This document shows, in pieces, positions 10,560 to 24,380 of a DNA stretch of 64,000 bases (positions within the stretch are counted from its first letter, which is position 1; each line of letters opens with the position of its first letter). A program made the translations under genes and the position numbers. This DNA is from Ehretia macrophylla. Its lineage: Eukaryota; Streptophyta; Magnoliopsida; Boraginales; Ehretiaceae. The stretch is from contig CM075765.1 in assembly GCA_037974665.1 (NCBI GenBank), positions 55,747,747-55,811,746 on the forward strand. Reading direction: 5' to 3'. The notes beneath the pieces were generated by a model. That model was not told the DNA's origin. It ran no database searches and saw only the letters and a program-made list of their open reading frames with translations.

Positions 10560-13500
10560 ACACCTTAAAAGGGCCTTGCCCCTTATGTCCCTTATTCCAA
10601 CTAGAAAGTCACCCAAGAAGTAAGGAAGCGAAACTGTAGCGGTTGGTCTTTCTTTTTTTCTTGCCCGTTGGCGATCTAATCATAAGAATAAGAATACTTA
10701 TAATATCTCCCGAAATAGAATAGGAATAGAAGAGCTCGTCACCTTAGCAGAAGAAATAGAGTCTTTATCGTACTTCCCGCTTCTACCGAAAAGAAGTTTA
10801 CCTCACAACCACCTTTGCCTCGGGAAGGCATATAAGAAAGAATTTTCATAGAATAGATAGGTAAAGACCTTACTCTATTTTATTCTTAAAAGAAGGAAGA
10901 TGGGCAGAAGCTTACTCTTCTATAAGGGAGGTGAGTCAAATCTCAGCCGTCAACAATATTTCTTCCATGTAGTTTCAGGTTCAGGCATGAATTTCGTCTC
11001 TTCTTTTGTTGCGGATGATCAAAGCCTAGCCTAGGCTATAGAGGGCTAAGAGGACTAAAGCATGGCGTTGGTTGCGGAATATTCGACTAAGAAAACCCCA
11101 GTTCAAGTTATCTCACCCAGTACAAGACCGGAGGAAACTGAAACGGTAATGGGTAGCCCAAAGGTATGAAGTAAGTCGACTGATAAGGTGAGGCATGTAG
11201 ACGCTCGACAGAGGAATGGACTTTCTATAAAGTGTCAAAAATAGGCAAGTTGATTTAATGAAGTTGAAAAAAGGTATGAAGTAACTCGACTGATAAGGAG
11301 ATGAATTTTCTTTTTTTATTGCATGCCGAGTGAAGTGACTCAGTCTTGGAAGCAGTCGAAGTCTTCTATCTAGGTTATGAGGTTTCCATTCTTTCAACAT
11401 CTACCCTACCTTTAGTGGTATCAGGGCCATTTGTTTGAGCTAGTCTACCTGCTATCCCTAAGCAAGTGTAATTTTTTTTGTTCCGGGAAATGGTCTAATA
11501 GCCCCGTGTCCGATAATCGGCTTCCATGATCGGATAAGAAGCTGCTTGGATGCATGCAGCCTCAGTTGATGTCTTCAATCATGTAGCTAGCCCTGCCCGC
11601 AGTGAATCAATCCTCTACAAGCCCCTAAGGGAACCCCTTGTTAGGCTAACTTATCTTTCTATCTTTCCAAGTCTTTCAATCCTAGCAATGACTTTCTCGG
11701 CTTAACTATAACAAACAATTCCTTCTATTCTTTTTCATGAGAGTGAATCTCTGCCAACTCAACTCCTGTCTTGCCTGCTAACTATTCTCGGTCTCGATAG
11801 GCTTACCCTGATAGGGGATTCGATTCATATCTATCACTGACTTCCTAAAATCGGCTTTTTTATCACATCTCCGTGGTCAAAGACTTTGTCTTTCTAGACG
11901 ATACCGCCCAAGCTGGGAAAGAGTCAAAGTCAAGACAAACTAAGGCGATAGAGAGAATTCCTTTTGAGTTACCTTTCCTAGGGTCACTTCCTTTGAGATG
12001 GGGATATGCCGACAATAGCTGAAATAACAGCGCTTAGGCCTAATCCCAATGCCCTTACTCAAGGATTGGGAAAAGAGAAGAGTGGAGGCGTGAACAAGAA
12101 CAACTCCCTCTTGTGACCATGCTACCATGAGTGAATTCTACTTCTTTCTCCTTCGGACCCTCACCGCTAACTAAGAGCAGTTGACAGGAGACATAGTCTT
12201 TCCTTTACGTTGATGGATAGGCGGACTTCACTGCCATTGATCTAACAGCATAGGATATGATCACAAGAGCTGATTCAATCGGGTTAATAGCATCGGCTCA
12301 CTGCTAGCAATCCAGTTACTTAGGTCTCGTATGCCTATTATACATTCTTACTAATAGTTCATAGTATCTAATCTGATCTGAGAACGGAATTTCAAATAAA
12401 CTAAAAATGTGAACGACAGTCAAACTGCATGCAATCGATGGCCAAAAGAGAGAAGGTCTAGCTTTACTTATTCCACTTTCTTTAGGAATGAAAGAATCAC
12501 CAGTTGATGCGGAAGAAGGGGTCTTTGCTGCTATCTTACTTCCTGACTTCCCTAGTGGAGGAAAAAGAAGCTCTTCTTGCTAATGTTGAATCAGCTCTTC
12601 TTCCTATTGTTGAGTTGGGCTTGAATGAGTGGAATTTGGGAAGGTGGTTAAGTCATTAATAGAGATGAATTGAATCACCTAGCATTAGACTAGCTAAACT
12701 TCATTTTCTTGGGTGGCTTGGTTAGATTGGTTTGAATAGCCCTATCTTTTACTCGGAAAGGGAATCGAGCCCACACTTGGTTCAAGGCTTTCAATAAGGA
12801 ATACCGGGCTTAAGGGAATGGGAATCTACTTACCAACTGATCCTACTCTTCCTTAAGGCGCGGGTTCTGCTTTTACTAGATTCTCTAAAGCTAAAAAGGT
12901 AGTTGACCCGAGGGATAAGCTCTTTCTCTTCTTAGCTGCATATCCGGGATTAGGAGTCAAGTAAGGGCATGGCTTAAGCCAGCTCCTAACCCTAGGGTGA
13001 GGTATCATAATAGAGTAATGTAGGACAGAACGATTAGCTTAGCAGTGAACAAAAATCATTCAATTAGCCCCGGAGTTGGGAGTTCTCCTTCTAGATTTTG
13101 GAATAGAAGAGAGGAGGCACATGGGGGGTCAGTGTCAGTCCTTCTTGATTGTTTTCTTTGGCTAGAAGGGAAGGGAGAAGGGCCGATACCACTGCTTCCA
13201 TGGCCTTCAATGGAAAGAGGAATCTTTTCCATGAAGGACAAGGCCATCTCGATGCAGTCTACTAACCTTTCTACATATAGAAGAAAGAAGTCAGCCTCCT
13301 CCCAATAAAAAAAGGAAACAACTAATGTTGAGTACGGTGATACTGAAAAAGAGTTTTCGAACAGGAAACATGAGTTGGCTTTTCCAGTATCTATAGAATA
13401 AGCACTGTGAACTATCTGCTTCAAAAAGATAGTGTAAGAAATGAGACTTCGACGAGCCCTTTCCTTTGTGAACATTTACTTGCCTTGGCCTTTCCTTCCC

Positions 13501-15175
13501 GCCTTAAGAAAGAAAGATAGACCAACACCAGCTACTGATAGGCTTACTCCTGCTCTGGGATGGGAAAGGATAAAATAACATACCACTTTACTGGCCAGGA
13601 GAAAAAGAATGATTCTCCTAAGTCGAGTGACAGGGCTTGACCTTGACAGGTGGCTTAACTGATCTAATTAGAAGTACATCGCTAATAGGTTTGCTTGAAA
13701 TACGCCTTTCAATCTCTTACCTATTTTCCTAAGAAAACTCTCATCGGCTGGTCGGAAACTTGCAACAAAATGCTCCCTCGATATCTCTGATAAGCATGCT
13801 TCATAACTAAAGAGGTCTCGCCATGTGAGACCTAGCTCGGGATAGATTATGCATGTAGCGAGGCACAAGGCCCCTTCCCCAAAAATGAATTGGGTAGCTG
13901 ACTGACGATCTACGATCATACTAGAAAGACGGCTCCTTGGTTATCATCCATTAAGGCTGCCCCTATTTATTTATACTGGAACTGGACCGACAACCAAAGG
14001 AAATTCCTTCTCGATTAAGGGAATTCCCAAGGGCAGCAGGAGAACTCCAACTAAAGATGGGCTTAGAACTTTTTCTCACTTTTTGGCAAAGAACAGGTAA
14101 AGACCGACAGACTTTAGGACAGGGGACAGATACGAAGGCTACTAGATAAGGGACTAGTCGTTATGGATTTTTACCTAGAACTGAAACTTACCCTGACTTT
14201 CGATCTAGTAGTGATGTTGCGGGCTTACTTACTTAAATAGAGCCTTTGGTTCCCGTACATCCATGTAAAAACCATTCTCGGTGACAAATGTTATTGATGA
14301 AGCCATCCCTGAAAAACTAGATAAACATGTTCTGTATGGGTTAGCTATCTAGTGAAATAAAGGGCAAACTTTTCTTTTTTCGTGGTATGGACCAAAGAAT
14401 GGGTTCTGCTGCTATTGATACCTACCCAATTAACCAATGATTGAGACCGAATCTTAGCGAGTTTCTTCGTTATAAGAACTTCTCGATCGATAAGACTAAG
14501 CGAGCAAATACCCTTACTCTAATGGCATGTACTTCCTTTATCATTCCATGAAACTATAAAAAAGAATTTATTTAATAGACTGAAACCCCATCCTAAAAGG
14601 GGCACTCAAGCTCGAACTTACTTTTTCAATAGCATCGTCCTTGTCCTGGAGTTTATCGATTAACCCAAAAGTTTACAATTCAATCAGCACCTTATTCGGA
14701 TGATGCTAGAATAGTGTAAAAGCTTACGATAAGACCTAGTGAAAAGCTACCTTTACTCAATTTCTTATTTGATCCAAGGGGGCCTACTTCCTGCTCTAAC
14801 CCATCTTCTTCTTTTCCCTTTGTTACAAATGCCATAGGTGTAAAAAATTCTCATACTGCCATGTGGGTTGTAGCATAAGGCCAGAATGCACATAATGTTA
14901 CAAATGCCCTTACATATCCCTCTTCTATTGTTCTTAGACATCTTGATGAACTTGAAGACTTCACCTTACTACTTTATATTATTATAAGTAGACTGGTTCT
15001 TGTTACTGGTTTGTTCCTATCCTCCTTCTGCTTTCCTCACTCCCCAGGTTGCTTGCGTAGTAAAAAGAAAGAAAGTGTCTATGGCAGATGGAATACGAGA
15101 TCTAGGCAAGCCCTTCTTGTTAACTTAAAGGCTATGTAGAATCCTAGGTTTAGCTTTCTAATACCAGTCATTAGT
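10560..15175. other. NUMT segment 1: mitochondrial intergenic DNA
   Basis: The base style changes here to the evenly mixed, AAGAAAG/CTTTC-rich sequence typical of angiosperm mitochondrial spacers. I recognise no standard mitochondrial gene in this part. Two reverse-strand open frames (13056-13475, 139 codons; 13668-13919, 83 codons) match nothing I know and may be chance. A short direct repeat (AAGGTATGAAGTAA, then TCGACTGATAAGG) occurs near 11161 and 11272. The left border is approximate. The assignment rests on style and on continuity with 30205-32350, which carries nad4L. Confidence 0.75.
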
Positions 15176-16745
15176 TGTAACACCCCGATCCCTCTCGAGA
15201 CCGGAGGTTCTATCAATCGATCTAATCACAACCCAAACCAAACCCCGGCATAATTTTCAGGGAAAACGGACAGAGTCTCCCCTGTTTCTAGGTGAAATGT
15301 AAAACCTGCGACAGCATATAAGTGGACCAACACTGTGTCCAACCATACAAACTACCTCAAGGCCATCCGAGCCTCGGTTCTCAACAATTAAACTCAGCAA
15401 GTATACATACATTTCCAATTTAAAAGCTAACCTATCTCTTTTCATTTTTGACAAGTACATTCAAACTAGACAATTAAACCATACTAAGCTACTGCATAAA
15501 ATAAACTATCATGCCATTCTAATTCTTTTCCTTGGGACATTACAAACGTGCATTGAAGTTAAGCTATGCTAACTGATTACATAACTAGCTTATCGATTTA
15601 CCTCAACTATTTAGCCAATTTAGATTACATTTCTTTTAACAATAAATACATACAACATATGAAAGCATATATCTTTACAACTTCGACACTCAAGCCACAT
15701 AGGCACGCAAGACAACTCTTCAGGCATGAACTTTTATGAAATCACGAACTTCCAGCTAACATGATATTTCCTGAAATGTGGTGGTGAGGAGTGAGTATAC
15801 ACAACACGTATACTCAGTGAGAGCGAGACAGATATCGAGTTAGAGAGAAAGAAAGTCGTGCAATGCAAATAGACACAGCTAAGCAATAAAATCAATAAGA
15901 AAGCATTCAATACAAACGACAATATATTAAACATTCAAGAAAGCATTAACACAACCATTCAAAGCTATACCACACTCTGAAGGCTATGGTTCACTCTTAC
16001 GAGCAATATACCATTTCACGAGCGATACATCAATCTCGAGCTTGATGTTGACAACGATGACAATAAGCGCGCAACCACCTTATAACACCAGTTTGCAACA
16101 CCCCGGGAGTAGCCATCAATTCTACGACCCAAATCTCCCTTGGAATCAACCCAAGCGAGAAGAGGGAATAGCCACGGAGCTAGAGCAACCAACACTGTGA
16201 AACCCCATTTTTCTGCTTTAACTTGATTTACGTGCTTTGTCTCGTTTTGCGTGCATATGACCTGTTTATGTGTTATAGGGCCTAGAATGTTATAATTTTG
16301 ATGTCAATACTCCTAATACGTGCTAAATGTGCATTCATGAAATTTTCATCAAAAACGGAGTTAGAAATTTTATCGTCGATTTTTAGTGAATAGTGTTTTC
16401 GAAACACGTCCGCTATAATTTTGAAACTGGTCTTTTTAACCCTTCTAGACCTAGTCCACGGACTTTAATAGACCTGTGTTTGATGAAAACGATTTTAAAA
16501 TCGGCTTAAGAATTTATTAGGGTTTTTTACACCGACTTTTGCGAAAATCGAGTTTTAAGCCGACTCGGGTGGAATTCTTTGAATGTAAAACTTCTTGTCA
16601 CCTAAAAATAATCCACTTGTGATATTTTGGGGGTTGCATAATTATTTTTAACTTGGTGAGCACTAAAATGCAATTAAAGTCATTAAAAACACAAAAATAC
16701 CTATTAAAACTAACTTTGACTTTGCATTTTTTTAATTGACCAAGC

Positions 16746-16754
16746 TTTTAAATA
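16746..16754 (+). promoter_or_regulatory. TATA-like box in the family B LTR
   Basis: TTTTAAATA precedes a CA-rich leader (CATCAACACACACTCACAC). It is repeated at 22031-22039 in the other LTR. This is the likely LTR promoter core. Confidence 0.4.
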
Positions 16755-18701
16755 CTCCTTGTCATCAACACACACTCACACAACACAAAACACACTCCAC
16801 AAACACACACATGGCCGAGAGAAAGAGGAGAGAAAAAGAAAGAGAATTTCAAAGCTTTTCAATCCAATTTTTCAAAGAAAAACCTAGTTTTTGTCCGTGA
16901 AACTTCGCACCGACTTGGATTCTGCTTGTTGGGCACGCATTGCACGCATTCCTAGGCTTATATCGCATCAAAGGTGAGAGAAAAATTCTAGATCTCAAAA
17001 TGTCATTTTTGTGTTTTTGCGTATAAATGAAGATTGAACCGTTAGAATTGTAATATGATGTTAGATTATTGCTCCTTGCATGCTAGGGATCATTATATAC
17101 TAATACTACGAGTTTCTGTCGGATATAGCATAATTTTTATTTTCCGGGTATTTAATTTTGATTTAAATGTTCAAAGTTGAATTAAATGAGTTGTGTTGAT
17201 CGAAATCGATTGCCGTCGATTTCTAAATACTTGATAATTACGTGTTAGCGCTGTTGTAATGCCGAATTTTCGATTACATTGTTTGTGTGAAAATCCGGAA
17301 AATCCAGCCATGACGTCATAGGGTTTTAGGGTTATCGGGCATGATTTAGAGGTGTTATGGTGGATTTCCGAGAGGGCTAATGTAGTAGGTTGAATGGGTG
17401 AGTGATAGGAACTGATTTGGCAATGTTTGGATTAGTAGATTGTAAGTTATGAATTTTAGAAGTTTAGGTTGTCATTCTTTAATTTCTTGAACGATGCCTT
17501 TCGATGGTTGGGTAGTGTTCGAGTGATGAATGGTGAGTTGTTGATGAGTAATTTAGAGTTTAATTATGTATATTATGCATGTCCGGTTAGATGGCCTACT
17601 TTGTCATCTAACTACGTTGTTTGTTGTTTAATTTAATATTGATGTTATATTGATGTTATTGATTGATTATTATTGAATGCGGGAATCGGGCACTCTTGTT
17701 GCTGATCTCCCAATTGATTGATTGATTTATGCTTGCATGATGATTGATGAATATGGAGTCTTGGTATGTGTGTGCCACCTCTCGGGCAGCGTCGGGCTGT
17801 CGGGTTGATAACGGCATGACTGCCATAGGCTACCCCCAGCTCGCATGACGGAGATGTCATGGAGGGAAGGGGCTAGTGAGGTACCTCGGGTGCGTGAGTA
17901 ATGGGGAGTTATAAGAAGAACGGTTGAGATCGTGATGGCGTTTGGAGCTACACCAAATAGAGTATCCTTATTGATTGGTTATATAGTTATGTGATGATAG
18001 CATTATTTATGTTGTTATGTGATGATAGCATTATTATTGTTGTTGTGTGTTTACTTGCTCAAAGGACTAAATCCAAGGAGCGTAGTGAATACTGTCGAGA
18101 TCTATCGGATCCTCACTGGGCTTATGTATATAAGCTCACTCTCTATTATTGCATGCATACAGGTGTACTTTTACAGGATTACGGGTACGTGCCTCCTGAA
18201 GAGGAGAATGTGGAAAACGTGCCTTACGTGGATGAGTCCTATGTTCTAGAGTCTTATCCTTGGTGTTGTATTGTTTTACTATCTTGTATATTAACTTAGT
18301 AGACTTTTATATGCTTTGTAGTTCATTATGTAAAAGATGTTGAAAAGATAACGAATTAGTTGATGCAATCTTAGTAGTCTTTATTTTGTCTATGATTAGG
18401 TTGCTAGGTAGGCTATAATCTATTTTGGAAGTGTATGTTATATAGTAAATGTATTATGTTGGAACGGAGGCGCATAACTATGAATGAGTTGATGAAAGAA
18501 TATTTAATGTATGAAATAGTTGCGTTGTATGTTGTTGATTTAATTGTGGAGTTGGTTGGTGATTTGTGGAGTTTGATGTATGTTGTTTTTTTAAGGGTTG
18601 GTTTAGAGCCCTGATGTTCATGTTACTGTCGTTATGCTGCCGAAATTCCGTTGCGTCCTGACTGATTGTAAGAGGGGTCGAGTTGGGGCGTGACAGATAA
18701 G

Positions 18702-18713
18702 TGGTATCAGAGC
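18702..18713 (+). other. Primer binding site of family B
   Basis: TGGTATCAGAGC, six bases after the end of the left LTR, is the usual plant primer site complementary to initiator tRNA-Met. A shared leader block follows at 18729-18757. Confidence 0.85.
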
Positions 18714-18775
18714 GCATGTTAGCTGTCAGCCGGGGTATCCTCGGAATGTGGGTAGTGGTCTAAGCATGCAAGTAT

Positions 18776-19270
18776 GTATTAAGTGAAAGAAAAGTGAAAC
18801 ATATGTTAATATGTTTATGTGATTAATTTACTTATGTGTCTAACATTCTATGTGACAAATATGCCTTGTGTGTTAAGTGAACTAATGTGGTCAATATGCT
18901 TTATGTGATAACGTGTTATACGTACTCAATGTGTTGTAATTAATGTGCATTATGTGATTAATGTGTATTATGTGACAATTGTGTTTTATGTGATTTTGTG
19001 CCTTGTGTGAAGTTAGTTGTTTATGTGCTTTTAATTGTTTATAACTAGCTTATGTGAAACAACGTGCTTTAGGTGCTCAATGTACTTTAAGTGACCAATG
19101 TGAGTTACGTGATCAACTTGTCTTATGTGAAGTTTGTTGCTTATGTGACTTTAATTGTTTATAACTTACTTCTGTGATATAACCTGTTTATGTGATGTTG
19201 GCTTCTTATATGTTGAATTGTGTGTTATGTGATAATGTTGCATTGTATGATAATTGCGCATTACGTTATA
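18776..19270 (+). repeat. TTATGTGA-rich degenerate repeat tract in the family B leader
   Basis: Dozens of variants of TTATGTGAT, AATGTG and GTGCTTTA follow one another without fixed spacing. All frames are broken. A similar TATGTG-rich stretch occurs in the leader of family A (reverse strand, about 27300-27450). Confidence 0.6.
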
Positions 19271-21443
19271 CTTGTCTTTCATATGATATAGTTGCATACA
19301 TGTTTTAACTCGTGAGTGACCTTTTAATGTCTAGGGTGGTTGTAAGAGTTTTCGGAAATAGAGATAGGCCATGATTTTGAATTATTATTATTCTAGTAGT
19401 TTATCAGTGAGATTTTAATTGTTATATTTATGGATTTTAGTTTCGGCTTAGTGGATTGATCTTGATGTTCCTTTAGCGAGAATGAAGTTGTTCGAGGAAA
19501 TAGCAACGTATCTTGATGATTATAATTACTTTTGTTGCCATGTTTAACTTGTTATTACTTGGAGATGGATCATAAATTGAGGTTTCCGTGAGGTTATCAT
19601 TAGACACTTTTGGAGTCTCAACTCAGATTATACTTTCTTGAGGTTATTTTAGAATGAATTTATTTGAGGAATTAGTGATGTATATTTGTGAATGGAATGA
19701 AGTGTGGTATAACATGTGAATATTTCTACTATTTAGGATTGCTATATTATTAATGGATATTTTGGAGTTTTGATCTTTAAACCTTGGAGACAATTGGAGT
19801 GATTCCTGACTAAAGTTACTTTATTCGAGGATGTAATTGTTGGGAGATAGAATTATTTGAGGAAATAAGAATGCATTTTGGTGACTGAACATTTACTTAC
19901 CTACATCAAGCTTTTGAGTTCTAGGTGGTATGACTTTCTAAATTGTTGATTGAGGATTCACTAGTGTTATAATGGGTTAATATGAATCTGTATTGCGTTA
20001 TCAGATTTTGGAGTCCTCATTAGTTAATCTTGTTGGGTAATCGGTGATTTATCTCGTTTAGTGATTGGTCTGATACGGAATGTAAAATTTTGGAGTGATT
20101 TATCTTGTTTGGTGATTGTTATGACTCTTTAGGTTCTCTAGATCTCCTTAGTGTCTTGTTTTGGAGGAAGATAGATTGTAGGATTTGACTTGTTGGTGTT
20201 TAAATGTGTAGGTGGGACACCCTTCTTGTGCTTCATAATTCTATCGGTCTTATTATTCTTTTCTACTCTATTCTCACTTATTTGAGAGAGGGTTACACTT
20301 TTCTAGCATATCAATTGTTTCTTGAAAGTTTTGCTTATTGGATTAATGGATCCTATACTCATTTGACATTGTTTCCATTCTTAACATTCATATTTGCTTC
20401 TTATAGCAATGTCGCTTATTGGAGTTAAGGTTTGAGACTTCTATATTTCATTCTATATCTCTAGCCATTCGTTTCAATATTTCATTTCATCCTATTACTA
20501 TTCATTTGAAAGTAATTTTTCCTTTGGTATACCATTTTACTTATTCGAATTTCACCTGCTTGATGTACTCCCTACCTAAGTACATCATTGTCATTCTTGT
20601 TGATCCTTGTTAATCCTATTGTTTCATTATTAAATCTTGAGTCATTACTTTGCTTGTAATTGCTCATTCAATATACTCGGCATTGTCCTTCTTATTAATA
20701 CTTCTTTGGTTATTGCGTGCTGAGATACTCATTATCTTGACACTCATATTTTCTATTGAATTAATCATCTCTTATTTCTTAATTTCATTTCGCCTCAAGT
20801 ACAACTTACTTGTTGGTTCCTTGAACAATTATCGAGAATTGAAATATCTACTTGTTCAAGAATTTTTGTTCAACATACTCAGCACTGTTTTGACCCGTCA
20901 TAATCCTTTGTTCATACTTATTTAACTAAAAGGTGCTGAGACATTTCTTATCTTAGTTATCATGCTTCCTTATTAAACTATTAGCCTCTTGATTCTCTAA
21001 CCTGTTTGGCATCTTGTTCACTTGATTGTTGGCTCGAATATGACTTTCCATATTCTTAATTCCTTGTAAATTTCATAAGAGCCATATTCTGACCAATGTC
21101 ACTTTTGAGATATTTCCTTGATCAGTAATCATTCATGTTATCGTGAATGACTTTTTAAACCCTCGGGGTGTTCATAGAGCTCTTTTGTGTAATAGGGGAT
21201 GATTGATAATTAGTGGTGTCATGCTAAGACTTTGGAGTTGCGATTTCTTTCATATGCAATATGATATTAGGTAGGAGAGAATTATGAATTGAAGATTGTC
21301 TTGGAATTATGATCATCAACTTGCAGTCAACATAGTTTGTTCTTTTGAGGTCTTTAGTTAGGTATCATCCTAAGAGATAAATGGGAACTAAGAGAAGTAT
21401 TGTTATGCGTAACGATTGAGGATTTAATTGTCTATCAGTTCGA
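19271..21443 (+). other. Non-coding body of family B
   Basis: AT-rich, built from recurring TTTGGAGT, GAGGTTAT and TTATTC-like words. The longest frames (for example 20650-20925) are T-rich hydrophobic translations with no known motif. No gag, pol or readable accessory gene. Confidence 0.6.
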
Positions 21444-21444
21444 G

Positions 21445-21480
21445 AATTGCGCGGACGCAATTGTTTTAAGGAGGGGAGAA
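21445..21480 (+). promoter_or_regulatory. Hairpin and polypurine tract of family B
   Basis: AATTGCG (21445-21451), loop CGGA and CGCAATT (21456-21462) form a perfect 7-bp hairpin. After TGTTT comes the polypurine tract AAGGAGGGGAGAA (21468-21480), which abuts the right LTR. Confidence 0.7.
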
Positions 21481-24243
21481 TGTGAAACCCCATTTTTCTG
21501 CTTTAACTTGATTTACGTGCTTTGTCTCGTTTTGCGTGCATATGACATGTTTATGTGCTATAGGGCCTAGAATGTTATAATTTTGATGTCAATACTCCTA
21601 ATACGTGCTAAATGTGCATTCATGAAATTTTCATCAAAAACGGAGTTAGAAATTTTATCGTCGATTTTTAGTGAATAGTGTTTTCGAAACACGTCCGCTA
21701 TAATTTTGAAACTGGTCTTTTTAACCCTTCTAGACCTAGTCCACGGACTTTAATAGACCTGTGTTTGATGAAAACGGTTTTAAAATCGGCTTAAGAATTT
21801 ATTAGGGTTTTTTACACCGACTTTTGCGAAAATCGAGTTTTAAGCCGACTCAGGTGGAATTCTTTGAATGTAAAACTTCTTGTCACCTAAAAATAATCCA
21901 CTTGTGATATTTTGGGGGTTGCATAATTATTTTTAACTTGGTGAGCACTAAAATGCAATTAAAGTCATTAAAAACACAAAAATACCTATTAAAACTAACT
22001 TTGACTTTGCATTTTTTTAATTGACCAAGCTTTTAAATACTCCTTGTCATCAACACACACTCACACAACACAAAACACACTCCACAAACACACACATGGC
22101 CGAGAGAAAGAGGAGAGAAAAAGAAAGAGAATTTCAAAGCTTTTCAATCCAATTTTTCAAAGAAAAACCTAGTTTTTGTCCGTGAAACTTCGCACCGACT
22201 TGGATTCTGCTTGTTGGGCACGCATTGCACGCATTCCTAGGCTTATATCGCATCAAAGGTGAGAGAAAAATTCTAGATCTCAAAATGTCATTTTTGTGTT
22301 TTTGCGTATAAATGAAGATTGAACCGTTAGAATTGTAATCTGATGTTAGATTATTGCTCCTTGCATGCTAGGGATCATTATATACTAATACTACGAGTTT
22401 CTGTCGGATATAGCATAATTTTTATTTTCCGGGTATTTAATTTTGATTTAAATGTTCAAAGTTGAATTAAATGAGTTGTGTTGATCGAAATCGATTGCCG
22501 TCGATTTCTAAATACTTGATAATTACGTGTTAGCGCTGTTGTAATGCCGAATTTTCGATTACATTGTTTGTGTGAAAATCCGGAAAATCCAGCCATGACG
22601 TCATAGGGTTTTAGGGTTATCGGGCATGATTTAGAGGTGTTATGGTGGATTTCCGAGAGGGCTAATGTAGTAGGTTGAATGGGTGAGTGATAGGAACTGA
22701 TTTGGCAATGTTTGGATTAGTAGATTGTAAGTTATGAATTTTAGAAGTTTAGGTTGTCATTCTTTAATTTCTTGAACGATGCCTTTAGATGGTTGGGTAG
22801 TGTTCGAGTGATGAATGGTGAGTTGTTGATGAGTAATTTAGAGTTTAATTATGTATATTATGCATGTCCGGTTAGATGGCCTACTTTGTCATCTAACTAC
22901 GTTGTTTGTTGTTTAATTTAATATTGATGTTATATTGATGTTATTGATTGATTATTATTGAATGCGGGAATCGGGCACTCTTGTTGCTGATCTCCCAATT
23001 GATTGATTGATTTATGCTTGCATGATGATTGATGAATATGGAGTCTTGGTATGTGTGTGCCACCTCTCGGGCAGCGTCGGGCTGTCGGGTTGATAACGGC
23101 ATGACTGCCATAGGCTACCCCCAGCTCGCATGACGGAGATGTCATGGAGGGAAGGGGCTAGTGAGGTACCTCGGGTGCGTGAGTAATGGGGAGTTATAAG
23201 AAGAACGGTTGAGATCGTGATGGCGTTTGGAGCTACACCAAATAGAGTATCCTTATTGATTGGTTATATAGTTATGTGATGATAGCATTATTTATGTTGT
23301 TATGTGATGATAGCATTATTATTGTTGTTGTGTGTTTACTTGCTCAAAGGACTAAATCCAAGGAGCGTAGTGAATACTGTCGAGATCTATCGGATCCTCA
23401 CTGGGCTTATGTATATAAGCTCACTCTCTATTATTGCATGCATACAGGTGTACTTTTACAGGATTACGGGTACGTGCCTCCTGAAGAGGAGAATGTGGAA
23501 AACGTGCCTTACGTGGATGAGTCCTATGTTCTAGAGTCTTATCCTTGGTGTTGTATTGTTTTACTATCTTGTATATTAACTTAGTAGACTTTTATATGCT
23601 TTGTAGTTCATTATGTAAAAGATGTTGAAAAGATAACGAATTAGTTGATGCAATCTTAGTAGTCTTTATTTTGTCTATGATTAGGTTGCTAGGTAGGCTA
23701 TAATCTATTTTGGAAGTGTATGTTATATAGTAAATGTATTATGTTGGAACGGAGGCGCATAACTATGAATGAGTTGATGAAAGAATATTTAATGTATGAA
23801 ATAGTTGCGTTGTATGTTGTTGATTTAATTGTGGAGTTGGTTGGTGATTTGTGGAATTTGATGTATGTTGTTTTTAAGGGTTGGTTTAGAGCCCTGATGT
23901 TCATGTTACTGTCGTTATGCTGCCGAAATTCCGTTGCGTCCTGACTGATTGTAAGAGGGGTCGAGTTGGGGCGTGACAAACACTGGCAACCCGAGGCTAC
24001 CCAGAGAGTCCCATCACTCACGCGCTGGACACTATGCAATGCAAGACTCGATACAAGATGATAAATGAGCGAGAGCACAACAACACAGATAGAGGAGATA
24101 AACGAGATATCAAGCATTATTCAACAATTGATAAACATTTCAACCAACAATCAACTTTAACAAGCGTAATAAGCATTAACAAGCATTTACAATCAAATAT
24201 GTAACAAGAACAACACCAACAACATTATCAAGCAATAATAAGT

Positions 24244-24380
24244 ATTCTATAGACATTATGAGCATTCTATAAGCATTATAAACATTCTATAGGCATTATA
24301 AACATTCTATAAGCATTATAAACATTCTATAAGCATTATAAACATTCTATAGGCAATATAAGCATTCTATAGGCAATATA
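24244..24380. repeat. 20-bp tandem repeat in the left LTR of family A
   Basis: About seven copies of a unit close to ATTCTATAAGCATTATAAAC. It is part of the LTR, since the other LTR has the same array. Confidence 0.85.

Larger units (their letters stand above)
16196..23978 (+). mobile_element. Non-autonomous long-LTR retrotransposon (family B), young nested insertion
   Basis: The LTRs are 16196-18695 (2500 bp) and 21481-23978 (2498 bp), both TGTGAAACCCC...GGCGTGACA. The target duplication AACAC is at 16191-16195 and 23979-23983. The uninterrupted site CCAACACTGGCAACCC survives in the right LTR of family A near 28527, confirming the nesting. Reading the LTRs side by side I noted about seven substitutions and one 2-nt length change, so the insertion is recent. 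The 2.8 kb interior has a primer site, a polypurine tract and no gag-pol; it is non-autonomous. Confidence 0.93.

Noticed and set aside
13056..13475. 139-codon reverse frame in NUMT segment 1
   Set aside because: No motif or known mitochondrial ORF recognised; kept only as a remark in the segment entry.
17991..18299. 102-codon frame repeated exactly at 23276-23584
   Set aside because: Both copies are the same part of the two LTRs of one element; the frame is not kept in the solo LTR at 37339-39768.
18702..18713. tRNA-Met-like sequence TGGTATCAGAGC
   Set aside because: It is a primer binding site complementary to a tRNA end, not a tRNA gene.
24244..24380. Regular short repeats that could suggest a CRISPR array
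   Set aside because: The 20-bp units are directly adjacent with no spacers, inside an LTR of a plant genome.
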